A stretch of DNA of 64,000 nucleotides from Cryobacterium sp. PH29-G1. GTDB lineage: Bacteria; Actinomycetota; Actinomycetes; Actinomycetales; Microbacteriaceae. The translations under genes and the position numbers were made by a program. Of this stretch, positions 26,555 through 34,521 are shown piece after piece. The first letter of the stretch is position 1. Every line of letters begins with the position of its first letter. The stretch covers positions 1 to 64,000 of the forward strand of contig NZ_JASISY010000011.1 in the NCBI RefSeq assembly GCF_030063365.1. Reading direction: 5' to 3'. The notes beneath the pieces are model-generated. The model saw only the letters and a program-made list of their open reading frames with translations. It was not told the origin of the DNA and made no database searches.

Positions 26555-27339
26555 GCGGTGGGCGCCGATACCGCCGCCGAGTACACGATCACCGGATGGC
26601 CGCCGCGGGGATGCTCCAGAATGAAGCAATCCACCCCGTAAACGGCACCAATGATCTCGGGGGTCAGCACCTCGGTTGGCGTACCGCTGGCCACGAGCGC
26701 GCCCCCGTCGAGCAGTAGAATCTGGTCGCAATATGCCGCCGCGAGGTTGAGGTCGTGCAGGGCCATGATCGCCGTCACCCCGAGTTCCCGCACCTGCCCG
26801 AGCAGTGAAAGCTGAGCGCTCACGTCGAGGTGGTTGGTCGGCTCATCCAGCAGCAGCAGGCTCGGCTGCTGCGCCATGGCCCGGGCAATCTGCACGCGCT
26901 GTTGCTGTCCGCCGCTCAAGGTTTGCCAGAAACGGTCGGCCAACGCCGCGGCGCCGACCGCCGCGAGGGCGTCGTACGCGATCGCGCGATCGTCGTCACC
27001 GCTGAAGGAACCCATGAGCCTGGTGCGATGCGGAATGCGCCCGAGCAGCACCACGTCGAGCACGGTCAGCTCCACGCTCGGCGCCGCGTTCTGTTCGAGC
27101 AGGGCGATGCGCCGGGCGGCTTCACGCCGGGGCAGCGACCCGATCGAGACGCCGTCGAGGGCGGCCGTACCGGCATCCGCTGTGTCGATGCCGGCCACGA
27201 GTCGCAGCAGGGTGGACTTGCCCGCGCCGTTCGGCCCGAGCAGTCCGGTGACGCTGCCGGTGGGCAGTGAAGCCGAAATTTCCCGCAAAATCGTGGTGCC
27301 GTCAATGGTGAACGACAGCTTCTCAAGGTCTACGCCCAC
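26551..27339 (-). CDS. ABC transporter ATPase, proposed F420-0 (or Fo) importer
   Basis: A 262-residue FecE/BtuD-type ATPase. Walker A is LLGPNGAGKSTLLRL, the signature is LSGGQQQRVQIARAM, and Walker B is LLLLDEPTNHLD. Sequence type alone would suggest iron-siderophore or cobalamin uptake. The coupling to cofD and closeness to cofE, cofC and an FGD-like gene match the actinobacterial three-gene cassette (TIGR03873/03869/03868) that Haft and Selengut proposed as an F420-0 transporter. It overlaps the permease gene by 10 bp. Confidence 0.8.
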   Translation of the reverse strand: MGVDLEKLSFTIDGTTILREISASLPTGSVTGLLGPNGAGKSTLLRLVAGIDTADAGTAALDGVSIGSLPRREAARRIALLEQNAAPSVELTVLDVVLLGRIPHRTRLMGSFSGDDDRAIAYDALAAVGAAALADRFWQTLSGGQQQRVQIARAMAQQPSLLLLDEPTNHLDVSAQLSLLGQVRELGVTAIMALHDLNLAAAYCDQILLLDGGALVASGTPTEVLTPEIIGAVYGVDCFILEHPRGGHPVIVYSAAVSAPTA

Positions 27340-28361
27340 AGGTGCGACTTCTTTCTCTTGATCAGCAGAATAAACACCGGCACGCCGATGAACGCGGTGA
27401 TAATGCCCACGGGCAGCTCACGCGGATCGAACACGGTGCGGGCTAGGGTGTCGGCGATGACCAGAAACAGCCCACCGCAGACCATGGCGAGCGGCAACAG
27501 CCGACGGTGACCGGGGCCGCTGATGCCGCGCACGAGGTGCGGCAGGATGAGCCCGACGAACCCGATCGACCCGCTCACGGCGACCATCGCGCCGGTCAGC
27601 AGGGCGACCGAACCCAGCAACGCCCAACGGGTGCGATTGACGTTGATGCCCAGGCTCGCCGCCGAGGTATCGCCGAAGGCGAAGGCATCCAGCCGGGTCG
27701 CCGACACGAGGATTCCGGTGCCGACGACCAGTATGGCGGTGGCCGCGATCACCACGTTGTCCCAGGTGGCACCGGCCACCGAGCCGAGCAGCCAGTTGAG
27801 TATCTCCCGATAAGAGTCGCCCTTGGCCGCCCAGAAAATGATGAACGAGGTCAGGGCGCCGGCCAGCTGCGCGATGGCCAGCCCCGCGAGCACGGCCCGC
27901 ACCGGCGTGATCGTGCCGCCGACCCGGGCAATGCTCAGGGTGGCGATCAGGGCCAGCAGCGCGCCGAGAAAGGCGGCTGCGGGCAGGGCGAATCCGATAC
28001 CGAGGATGACCACGCAAACCGCGCCGACGGATGCCCCGCTGGAGAGCCCGAGCAGGTACGGGTCGGCGAGAGGGTTGCGGGTCACGCTCTGCATCACCGC
28101 GCCGCTGAGGGCGAGGCCGGCACCGACCAGCGCGGCCGTGAGCACCCGTGGCAGCCGGAGCTGCCAGACGATCGAGTCGACCAGTATCGGCACCGGAGTA
28201 TCGGTGGGAATGCCGAGATGCGCGCCGATGCTGCCCGCCACCTGGGCCAGGCTGATCGCTGCCGGCCCGATGGTCACCGCCACCAGGCAGCCGAGAATCA
28301 GCGCACCGGTCGCTGCCAGCAGCCAGCCGAAGTACCGCCGCCGACTCAAGTTCTCCCCCAA
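27330..28361 (-). CDS. ABC transporter permease, FecCD family, proposed F420-0 importer
   Basis: A 343-residue integral membrane protein with about ten helices of the FecCD/BtuC type. Typical motifs are PRVLTAALVGAGLALSGAVMQ, NPLADPYLLGLSSGAS, and GFVGLILPHLVRG near the C-terminus. The start is TTG 28361 or TTG 28349; the latter has a GGGGAG site nearby. It pairs with the ATPase gene downstream and the binding protein upstream. A 63-bp palindromic repeat (28367-28429) sits between it and the binding-protein gene and may lower read-through, giving more binding protein than permease. Confidence 0.85.
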   Translation of the reverse strand: MGENLSRRRYFGWLLAATGALILGCLVAVTIGPAAISLAQVAGSIGAHLGIPTDTPVPILVDSIVWQLRLPRVLTAALVGAGLALSGAVMQSVTRNPLADPYLLGLSSGASVGAVCVVILGIGFALPAAAFLGALLALIATLSIARVGGTITPVRAVLAGLAIAQLAGALTSFIIFWAAKGDSYREILNWLLGSVAGATWDNVVIAATAILVVGTGILVSATRLDAFAFGDTSAASLGINVNRTRWALLGSVALLTGAMVAVSGSIGFVGLILPHLVRGISGPGHRRLLPLAMVCGGLFLVIADTLARTVFDPRELPVGIITAFIGVPVFILLIKRKKSHLWA

Positions 28362-28366
28362 CCACC

Positions 28367-28429
28367 CCGCGAGAGCGGGAAATTCGTTGCTTCAGCCCTG
28401 GTGAAGCAACATTTATCCCGCTCTCGCGG
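28367..28429. repeat. 63-bp palindromic repeat, copy 1
   Basis: Outer arms CCGCGAGAGCGGGA and TCCCGCTCTCGCGG with inner arms TTGCTTCA and TGAAGCAA around a variable centre. It lies between the binding-protein and permease genes of the proposed F420-0 importer. The same 63-bp layout recurs at 41371, 53976 and 55038. Confidence 0.9.
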
Positions 28430-28440
28430 CTTGGGGGTGC

Positions 28441-29466
28441 TCACTTATCCAGCGCGGCTAGCTGAGTGATGGCGGAAGAGGCGGCTTCGACGTTACGGAT
28501 GCCGGCCTCGGTGGCGGCGAACGGCAGGATGATGTAGCGCTGGTTCTTCACGGCGTCGAGCACCTGGGTGGCCGGGTCGGACTCGAGGTGGGCGATCTTT
28601 GCTGCGGCGGTGTTCCACGTGGCATCGACGAGCACGATGACACTCGGGTCGGCTTCGATGATTGATTCCCAGCCCGCCGAGGTCCAGGTATCGCTCACGT
28701 TCGCGAAGATATTGCTGAGACCGGCGGCTTCCATAATCATTTGCGGCGAGCCGATGCCGGCACCGACATAGGGGGTGGTCGTGCCGCTGGAATACCAGAG
28801 CGCTGTCGTTTTTTCGGAATTCGCCGGCGTCAAACCGGCGAGGTCGTGCTCGAGCGAGGTGACCAGCGCGGTCGCTGCCGGTTCGGCGCCGAAGATTTTT
28901 CCGGCCTCGTTGATTTCGCTGAAGACCGTCTCGAAGGTGAGCGGGTTCGGCATGAAATCGCCCTTGCAGGCGGCGGGCGACACGTAGCTACCCACGCCGA
29001 GCGTTGTGAGAGCGTCGCGTTCGCCCACGCCGTCGGCGCTGAAGTTGGACTCCCAGCCGCCGTAGATGAAGTCGGGGTTCAGCCCGAGCACGGCCTCCTG
29101 GCCGGGCAGAAAGTCGCTGATCAGGTTGAGGTCGGCGCCCGCAGTGGCCAGCGACTCCGGCAGCGGGCCGTCAAGAAAGGCCGAACCGACGATGCGGTCA
29201 CCGAGGCCGAGCGCGAGCAGTAGCTCGGTTGCCGACGATTTGATCGATACGATGCGTTCCGGCGCGGCCGTGACGGTCACGCTCACTCCGCAGTTGTCGA
29301 CGGTGACCGGGTAGTCGGCGGCAGCGGCGGAGGTGGCGCCGCCGGTCTCGGTCGGCGTGGCACCGGGAGTCACCGCGGCTGCGCATCCGCTGAGCAGCAG
29401 CGTGGCGCAGGTCGCGGCGCTGGTCGCGACGACAATGGCGGAACGACGCACGTTGATTCGGTTCAT
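28441..29466 (-). CDS. ABC transporter substrate-binding lipoprotein, proposed F420-0 (or Fo) binding
   Basis: A 341-residue periplasmic-binding protein of the iron-siderophore/B12 class (PF01497). A lipoprotein signal is visible: basic start, hydrophobic stretch and lipobox LLSG-Cys at about residue 28. The mature part begins with a Thr/Ala-rich linker, then DYPVTVDNCGVSVTVTAAPERIVSIKSSATELLLALGLGDRIVG, the usual fold entry. ATG 29466 is chosen over the upstream ORF limit (29496) because it starts just before the signal peptide. It is first in the transporter operon; the attribution to an F420 precursor rests on context. Confidence 0.8.
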   Translation of the reverse strand: MNRINVRRSAIVVATSAATCATLLLSGCAAAVTPGATPTETGGATSAAAADYPVTVDNCGVSVTVTAAPERIVSIKSSATELLLALGLGDRIVGSAFLDGPLPESLATAGADLNLISDFLPGQEAVLGLNPDFIYGGWESNFSADGVGERDALTTLGVGSYVSPAACKGDFMPNPLTFETVFSEINEAGKIFGAEPAATALVTSLEHDLAGLTPANSEKTTALWYSSGTTTPYVGAGIGSPQMIMEAAGLSNIFANVSDTWTSAGWESIIEADPSVIVLVDATWNTAAAKIAHLESDPATQVLDAVKNQRYIILPFAATEAGIRNVEAASSAITQLAALDK

Positions 29467-29612
29467 GAGGTCTCTTTCGACTGGTCGCGACTCCATGCCG
29501 AAGGCATGCGCGCGAACGGGCGGAATAGTGGTGGACCTCAGCCCAAATCCAGGCCTGCAAAACCGATCAAAGCAAACCGGTGGTCTGGCTCAACCCTAGG
29601 CCCCCGGCAGCC

Positions 29613-30980
29613 CTACGACCACCTGGCACCCACCGCGTGCACGGCCGAATCAAACGGATGCGCCGCAGCCGCCAGCGCCTCGGCCACCGGGATGACGTCG
29701 TCGGGCAGGGCGCCGGCGGTCACTCGAATGAACTCGGGTCCGCCCTCCGTGGCCGAAAACGGCGACCCGCCGGCGACGCGGATCCCCGAGGCGGCGAGGC
29801 GCACCATGGCGTCGCGCTCGTTTTGCACGGGCAGCCAGGTGTTGATGCCGTCGGCCTGCACGACGTCGAGTCCGCAGTCAGTCAGCGCCTCGGCGAGGGC
29901 TCGCTGGCGGGCGAAGTAGATGCGGCGGGCCTCGCTGACCTGCGCCATGCTCTCACCGTTGGTGAGCAGATCGTGCAGGATCGTTTGCAGCATGCGACTG
30001 GTCCACCCGGGGCCGAGCATGCGCCGCGACACGATCGGGTCGATGAGCGCGGCCGGCCCGCCGAGCGCGGCCATGCGCAGGTCGGGGCCGTGCGACTTCG
30101 AGAAGCTGCGCACGTGCACGGTGCGGCGCGGCAACCAGAGACCGAGACTCACCACGGGGGCGATGCTGATGTCGGCGGAGTGGTCGTCTTCGATGACGAT
30201 GGTCTCGGCGCTCGCCGGCGTGCTGCGCAGGAGGCGGGCGAGTTGCTCGGCCCGCTGCGCGGTCATCGAAGCTCCGGTGGGGTTTTGCGCCCGGGGTTGC
30301 AGCAGCACGACGGCCGGACCGAGCTTGAGTGCTCGGGCAAAATCGTTCGGAATGATGCCGTGCTCGTCGATGGCCACCGGCAGGCGTTCCAGGCCGAGTT
30401 GGTCGAGCAGGTCGAAGAACGGTGGAAACGACGGGTTCTCCACGATGACGCGGTCGCCGAACCGGGTCACCGCATCGAGGGTGCGGGAGATCGCATCGAG
30501 GGCACCGTCGACGATCGTGATGGTCTCGACCGCGTAGGGCCACTCCGATCGCAGCACCTCGAGCAGTTCCGGAATGATCGGCAGATCCTGGTAGCTCGGG
30601 GTCACCGCACGCTGGGCGACCCTGGAGAGCGCCGGTCCGAGCGCCGGCAGCAGCAACGGGTCCGGCGTGCCGCGCGAGAGGTCGAGACGAGTCGGTGCGC
30701 TCGAGCCAATCATGGACTGACTGCGGGCCGGCAACCACTTAGGCGCAGCATCCTGCACGAACGTGCCACCCCGCCCACGCGACACGATCAGGCCGACGGC
30801 CGAGAGGGCCTGCCAGGCGTGGCTGACCGTTGCCGGGCTCACGCCGAGCTCGCCGGCCAGTACCCGCACCGTGGGCAGACGGTCGCCCGGCGCGAGGCGA
30901 CCGGACGCGATCTGCCGCCCGATGGCCGCGGCGATCCCCGCCGGGGTGCGTTGCTCGATTTCATCAATAAAGTTCTGCAT
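29613..30980 (-). CDS. MocR-type regulator (GntR helix-turn-helix fused to PLP aminotransferase fold)
   Basis: A 455-residue protein. Residues 10-75 are a GntR winged helix (GDRLPTVRVLAGELGVSPATVSHAWQALSAVG); residues ~100-450 form a class I aminotransferase-like domain with IVDGALDAISRTL, QPRAQNPTGASMT, EDDHSADI and the PLP-lysine region RSFSKSHGPDLR. MocR proteins sense PLP or amino compounds; others control GABA, taurine or pyrimidine genes. It is divergent from the pyrimidine-degradation cluster and is the probable regulator. Two palindromes in the shared intergenic region (31043-31055, 31075-31094) are candidate sites. Confidence 0.88.
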   Translation of the reverse strand: MQNFIDEIEQRTPAGIAAAIGRQIASGRLAPGDRLPTVRVLAGELGVSPATVSHAWQALSAVGLIVSRGRGGTFVQDAAPKWLPARSQSMIGSSAPTRLDLSRGTPDPLLLPALGPALSRVAQRAVTPSYQDLPIIPELLEVLRSEWPYAVETITIVDGALDAISRTLDAVTRFGDRVIVENPSFPPFFDLLDQLGLERLPVAIDEHGIIPNDFARALKLGPAVVLLQPRAQNPTGASMTAQRAEQLARLLRSTPASAETIVIEDDHSADISIAPVVSLGLWLPRRTVHVRSFSKSHGPDLRMAALGGPAALIDPIVSRRMLGPGWTSRMLQTILHDLLTNGESMAQVSEARRIYFARQRALAEALTDCGLDVVQADGINTWLPVQNERDAMVRLAASGIRVAGGSPFSATEGGPEFIRVTAGALPDDVIPVAEALAAAAHPFDSAVHAVGARWS

Positions 30981-31042
30981 TGCTCTTGCCCCTGAGTGCG
31001 TTGGACGACAGGATGATTAATGCGTGCGTTACACAGAGAAAC

Positions 31043-31055
31043 ACATTTGAAATGT
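31043..31055. promoter_or_regulatory. Palindrome in the MocR/beta-ureidopropionase promoter region
   Basis: ACATTTGAAATGT is a perfect 13-bp palindrome in an unusually AT-rich 152-bp gap between divergent genes. Confidence 0.45.
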
Positions 31056-31074
31056 TTACGTCAAATAATAACAA

Positions 31075-31094
31075 TACGAACAGCGCGGTTCGTA
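31075..31094. promoter_or_regulatory. Inverted repeat upstream of the beta-ureidopropionase gene
   Basis: TACGAAC and GTTCGTA are perfect 7-bp arms with a six-base spacer, 39 bp before the ATG at 31133. It is a candidate operator for the MocR regulator. Confidence 0.5.
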
Positions 31095-31132
31095 ACGACC
31101 CTTGACTAACCGAAGCAAGTGGAAGGCACAGC

Positions 31133-32011
31133 ATGAGCACGGTTCCCACGAACACCGACAACAATCAGATTGTTCGAACCGCCATCACCCAGGCCACCTG
31201 GACCGGCGACGAAGAATCCATGATCGTCAAGCACGAAGGGTTCGTTCGCACCGCGGCAGCCCAGGGCGTGCAGGTTATCTGCTTTCAAGAACTCTTTCAC
31301 GGCCCGTATTTCGGCATCGTGCAGGACTCCAAGTACTACGACTACGCTCAGGCCGTTCCCGGCCCCATCGTCGAGCGGTTTGCGAAGCTCGCCGCCGAGT
31401 ACAAGATGGTCATCGTCGTGCCGCTGTACGAAGAAGACCAGCCCGGCGTGCTCTACAACACCGCCGCGGTCATCGACGCTGACGGAACCTACCTCGGCAA
31501 GTACCGCAAACACCACATCCCCCACCTGCCGCAGTTCTGGGAGAAGTTCTACTTTCGCCCCGGCAACCTGGACTACCCGGTCTTCGACACCGCCTACGGC
31601 AAGATCGGCGTGTACATCTGCTACGACCGCCATTTCCCGGAAGGTTGGCGGGCGCTCGGCCTGAACGGCGCCGAGATCGTCTTCAACCCCTCCGCAACCA
31701 AGCCCGGCCTGTCCAACCGCCTGTGGGAGCTCGAACAGCCGGCCGCCGCGGTCGCCAACCAGTATTACGTCGGCGCGAACAACCGCATCGGCAACGAGGA
31801 AGCCGAATTCGGCGACGAGGCGGTGACCTTCTACGGCAGTTCCTACTTCGTTGACCCCAAGGGCAACTACGTGGGCGAGCGCGCATCCACCGACACCGAG
31901 GAGATTCTCGTGCGCGACCTCGATCTCGGCGTGATCCGCGAGGTACGCAACTCCTGGCAGTTCTACCGCGACCGTCGCCCCGACTCCTACGGACCCCTCG
32001 TCGCGCCGTAA
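31133..32011 (+). CDS. Beta-ureidopropionase (nitrilase superfamily)
   Basis: A 292-residue carbon-nitrogen hydrolase. The catalytic triad is clear: Glu53 (CFQELF), Lys126 (KYRKHHIP) and Cys163 (VYICYDRHFPEGWR). The CYDRHFPEGWR and NPSATKPGLSNRLWELEQPA segments are those of beta-ureidopropionases, which convert N-carbamoyl-beta-alanine to beta-alanine, CO2 and ammonia. Dihydropyrimidinase follows 15 bp downstream and would supply its substrate. It is cytoplasmic, first gene of the pyrimidine cluster. Confidence 0.9.
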   Translation: MSTVPTNTDNNQIVRTAITQATWTGDEESMIVKHEGFVRTAAAQGVQVICFQELFHGPYFGIVQDSKYYDYAQAVPGPIVERFAKLAAEYKMVIVVPLYEEDQPGVLYNTAAVIDADGTYLGKYRKHHIPHLPQFWEKFYFRPGNLDYPVFDTAYGKIGVYICYDRHFPEGWRALGLNGAEIVFNPSATKPGLSNRLWELEQPAAAVANQYYVGANNRIGNEEAEFGDEAVTFYGSSYFVDPKGNYVGERASTDTEEILVRDLDLGVIREVRNSWQFYRDRRPDSYGPLVAP

Positions 32012-32026
32012 ATAGAGAGGACTGCC

Positions 32027-33487
32027 ATGAAGACTTTGATTAAGAACGGCACCGTGGTCAACGCCACGGGACGCGGCCTCGCCGACGTGCTCATCGACGG
32101 CGAAAAAATCGCCGCGGTGCTCGCACCCGGCTCCACCCTGCTCGGATTCGACGTGGCGGGCAACGTTGACCGTGTCATCGATGCCCGCGGAAAGTACGTG
32201 ATTCCCGGGGGTATCGACGCCCACACCCACATGGAGATGCCGTTTGGCGGCACCCAGGCCAGCGACACGTTCGAAACGGGCACCCGCGCCGCCGCGTGGG
32301 GCGGCACCACGAGCATCGTGGATTTCGTCGTGCAGTATGCCGGTGAAGACGTGCTCGAGCGCTACGCCACCTGGCAGCAGAAGGCCGCCGGCCAGTGCGC
32401 GATCGACTACGGCTTTCATCAGATCCTCTCCGACGTGCAAGACAGCTCGCTGACCGCGATGGACGAACTCGTCAACGAAGGCGTGTCGAGCTTCAAACTG
32501 TTCATGGCCTACAAAGGCGTCTTTCTCAGCGACGACGGCCAAATCGTCAAGGCCATGCAGCGCGCCGCCACGAACGGCAGCATGATCATGATGCACGCCG
32601 AAAACGGCAGCGTCATCGACCTGCTCGTGCAGCAGGCAGTCGCCGCCGGCAACACGAGCCCGCTCTACCACGGTCTCACCCGGCCCTGGCAGGCCGAGGA
32701 AGAAGCCACCCACCGCGCGATCATGCTCGCCAACCTCACCGGTGCTCCGCTCTATATCGTGCACGTCTCGGCCAAGCAGGCCGTGGACCAGATCGCCCAG
32801 GCCCGCGACAACGGTCAGAACGTGTTCGGCGAGACCTGCCCGCAGTACCTCTACCTCTCGCTCGAGGACAACCTCGGCGCCGAGAGCGAAGAGTGGGGCA
32901 GCTTCGAGGGGGCCAAGTGGGTCTGCTCGACACCACTGCGCGCCAAGGCCGAGGGGCACCAGCACCACATGTGGCAGAGCCTGCGCACGAACGACATTCA
33001 AATGGTCTCCACCGACCACTGCCCGTTTTGCATGAAGGGTCAGAAAGATATGGGCCTGACTGACTTCTCCAAGATCCCCAACGGCATCGGCTCGGTCGAA
33101 CACCGCATGGATCTCTTGTATCAGGGCGTGGTCGACGGCAAAATCTCGCTTGAACGCTGGGTCGAGGTGTGCTCCACCACCCCGGCGCGCATGTTCGGCA
33201 TGTACGGCCAGAAGGGCGTGATCGCCCCCGGTGCCGACGGCGACGTCGTGGTCTACGACCCGAACGGGCACACGTCCATTGGTGTTGCCGTCGACGCTCG
33301 CGGCGAGCAAACGGGACGTACCCACCACATGAACATGGACTATTCCGCCTGGGAAGGCTACGAGATCGACGGCCACGTCGACACCGTGATCTCCCGCGGC
33401 AAGGTCGTCATTGATGACAATGCCTATCTCGGCACCAAGGGTGACGGTCGCTACATCAAGCGCGGCCTGAGCCAGTACCTCATCTAG
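32027..33487 (+). CDS. hydA: Dihydropyrimidinase / hydantoinase
   Basis: A 486-residue cyclic-amidohydrolase. Visible are the metal ligands in GGIDAHTHMEMPFGG, the SFKLFMAYKG lysine expected to be carbamylated, MHAENGSVIDLL, VHVSAKQAVD, the TCPQYLYLS loop and the STDHCPF aspartate. It opens dihydrouracil to N-carbamoyl-beta-alanine. It lies between the gene for the next pathway enzyme (beta-ureidopropionase) and an LLM oxidoreductase gene nine bases downstream. Length is normal for the family. Confidence 0.93.
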   Translation: MKTLIKNGTVVNATGRGLADVLIDGEKIAAVLAPGSTLLGFDVAGNVDRVIDARGKYVIPGGIDAHTHMEMPFGGTQASDTFETGTRAAAWGGTTSIVDFVVQYAGEDVLERYATWQQKAAGQCAIDYGFHQILSDVQDSSLTAMDELVNEGVSSFKLFMAYKGVFLSDDGQIVKAMQRAATNGSMIMMHAENGSVIDLLVQQAVAAGNTSPLYHGLTRPWQAEEEATHRAIMLANLTGAPLYIVHVSAKQAVDQIAQARDNGQNVFGETCPQYLYLSLEDNLGAESEEWGSFEGAKWVCSTPLRAKAEGHQHHMWQSLRTNDIQMVSTDHCPFCMKGQKDMGLTDFSKIPNGIGSVEHRMDLLYQGVVDGKISLERWVEVCSTTPARMFGMYGQKGVIAPGADGDVVVYDPNGHTSIGVAVDARGEQTGRTHHMNMDYSAWEGYEIDGHVDTVISRGKVVIDDNAYLGTKGDGRYIKRGLSQYLI

Positions 33488-33496
33488 GGAGCAGAG

Positions 33497-34513
33497 ATGG
33501 ATTTCGGAGCAGTACTACAGACCAACCCGCCGTCGGCGCGCACCGTTCAACTGGCCAAACTGGCCGAGGCCCACGGTTTCAGCCACGTCTGGACCTTCGA
33601 CTCGCACCTGCTCTGGCAGGAACCCTATGTGATCTACAGCCGGATCCTGGCCGAGACCAGCAAGATCATCGTCGGCCCGATGGTGACCAACCCGGCCACC
33701 CGTGACTGGACGGTCACGGCGTCGACCTACGCGACCCTCAACGAGATGTACGGCAACCGCACCGTCTGCGGCATCGGCCGCGGCGACTCGGCGGTGCGCA
33801 CCACCAACGGTGCACCGACCACCCTGAAGACTCTGCGCGAGTCGATCCACGTCATTCGCGAACTCGCCAACTCGCGCCCGGTCGAGTACAACGGGGCCAC
33901 GGTGCAGTTTCCGTGGAGCCGCGGCTCGAGCCTAGAAATGTGGGTCGCCGCCTACGGTCCGCTCGCGCTCAAGCTCGCCGGCGAGGTCGGTGACGGTTTC
34001 ATCCTGCAAATGGCCGACCTCGATGTGGCCGAGTGGATGATCGCGAGCGTGCGCACCGCCGCCTCCAACGCCGGCCGTGACCCCCTGTCGATCAAGTTCT
34101 GCGTCGCCGCCCCCGCCTATATCGGAACGGACTGGGAGCATATGCGCAATCAGTGCCGCTGGTTCGGCGGCATGGTCGGTAACCACGTTGCCGACATCGT
34201 GGCCAAGTACGGCGCCGATTCCGCCGTGCCGACGGCGCTCACCGACTACATCAAGGGCCGCGAGGGATACGACTACAACCAGCACGGCAAGGCGGGCAAC
34301 GAGCACGCCGCCTTCGTGCCCGACGAGATCGTCGATCGGTTCTGCCTGCTCGGCACGGCGAAAGATCACATCGAGAAGCTCGAGGCGCTGAAAGAACTCG
34401 GCGTCGACCAGTTCGCCGGGTACCTGCAGCACGACAACAAGGAAGAAACGATGCGCGTCTACGGCGACACCATTATTCCGGCGTTGACCGACCCCATCAC
34501 GGCCAAGAAATAG
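33497..34513 (+). CDS. LLM-class oxidoreductase, probably F420-dependent (TIGR03842-like)
   Basis: A 338-residue (beta/alpha)8 luciferase-like protein: MDFGAVLQTNPPSARTVQLAKLAE, SHVWTFDSHLLWQEP, PMVTNPATRDWTVTAS, and GIGRGDSAVRT. This is the type annotated as TIGR03842 F420-dependent oxidoreductase, which to my knowledge is often beside dihydropyrimidinase. The cluster otherwise lacks the NADPH-dependent dihydropyrimidine dehydrogenase, so this enzyme is a candidate to reduce uracil/thymine with F420H2. That is inference. It lies nine bases after hydA and eight before the permease gene. Confidence 0.8.
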   Translation: MDFGAVLQTNPPSARTVQLAKLAEAHGFSHVWTFDSHLLWQEPYVIYSRILAETSKIIVGPMVTNPATRDWTVTASTYATLNEMYGNRTVCGIGRGDSAVRTTNGAPTTLKTLRESIHVIRELANSRPVEYNGATVQFPWSRGSSLEMWVAAYGPLALKLAGEVGDGFILQMADLDVAEWMIASVRTAASNAGRDPLSIKFCVAAPAYIGTDWEHMRNQCRWFGGMVGNHVADIVAKYGADSAVPTALTDYIKGREGYDYNQHGKAGNEHAAFVPDEIVDRFCLLGTAKDHIEKLEALKELGVDQFAGYLQHDNKEETMRVYGDTIIPALTDPITAKK

Positions 34514-34521
34514 CGAAGCGG

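Noticed and set aside
26551-29466. Calling the ABC importer an iron-siderophore or cobalamin transporter
   Set aside because: The protein families fit, but there is no cobalamin riboswitch and no siderophore gene, and overlap with cofD points to an F420 precursor. Kept only as an alternative.
29467-29612. Riboswitch or small RNA before the F420-precursor binding protein
   Set aside because: I looked for a cobalamin-box-like or other conserved core and found none.
31106-33376. Minus-strand open frame of 756 codons across the pyrimidine genes
   Set aside because: It lies antisense to beta-ureidopropionase and dihydropyrimidinase, both with intact catalytic motifs. High GC produces such shadows.
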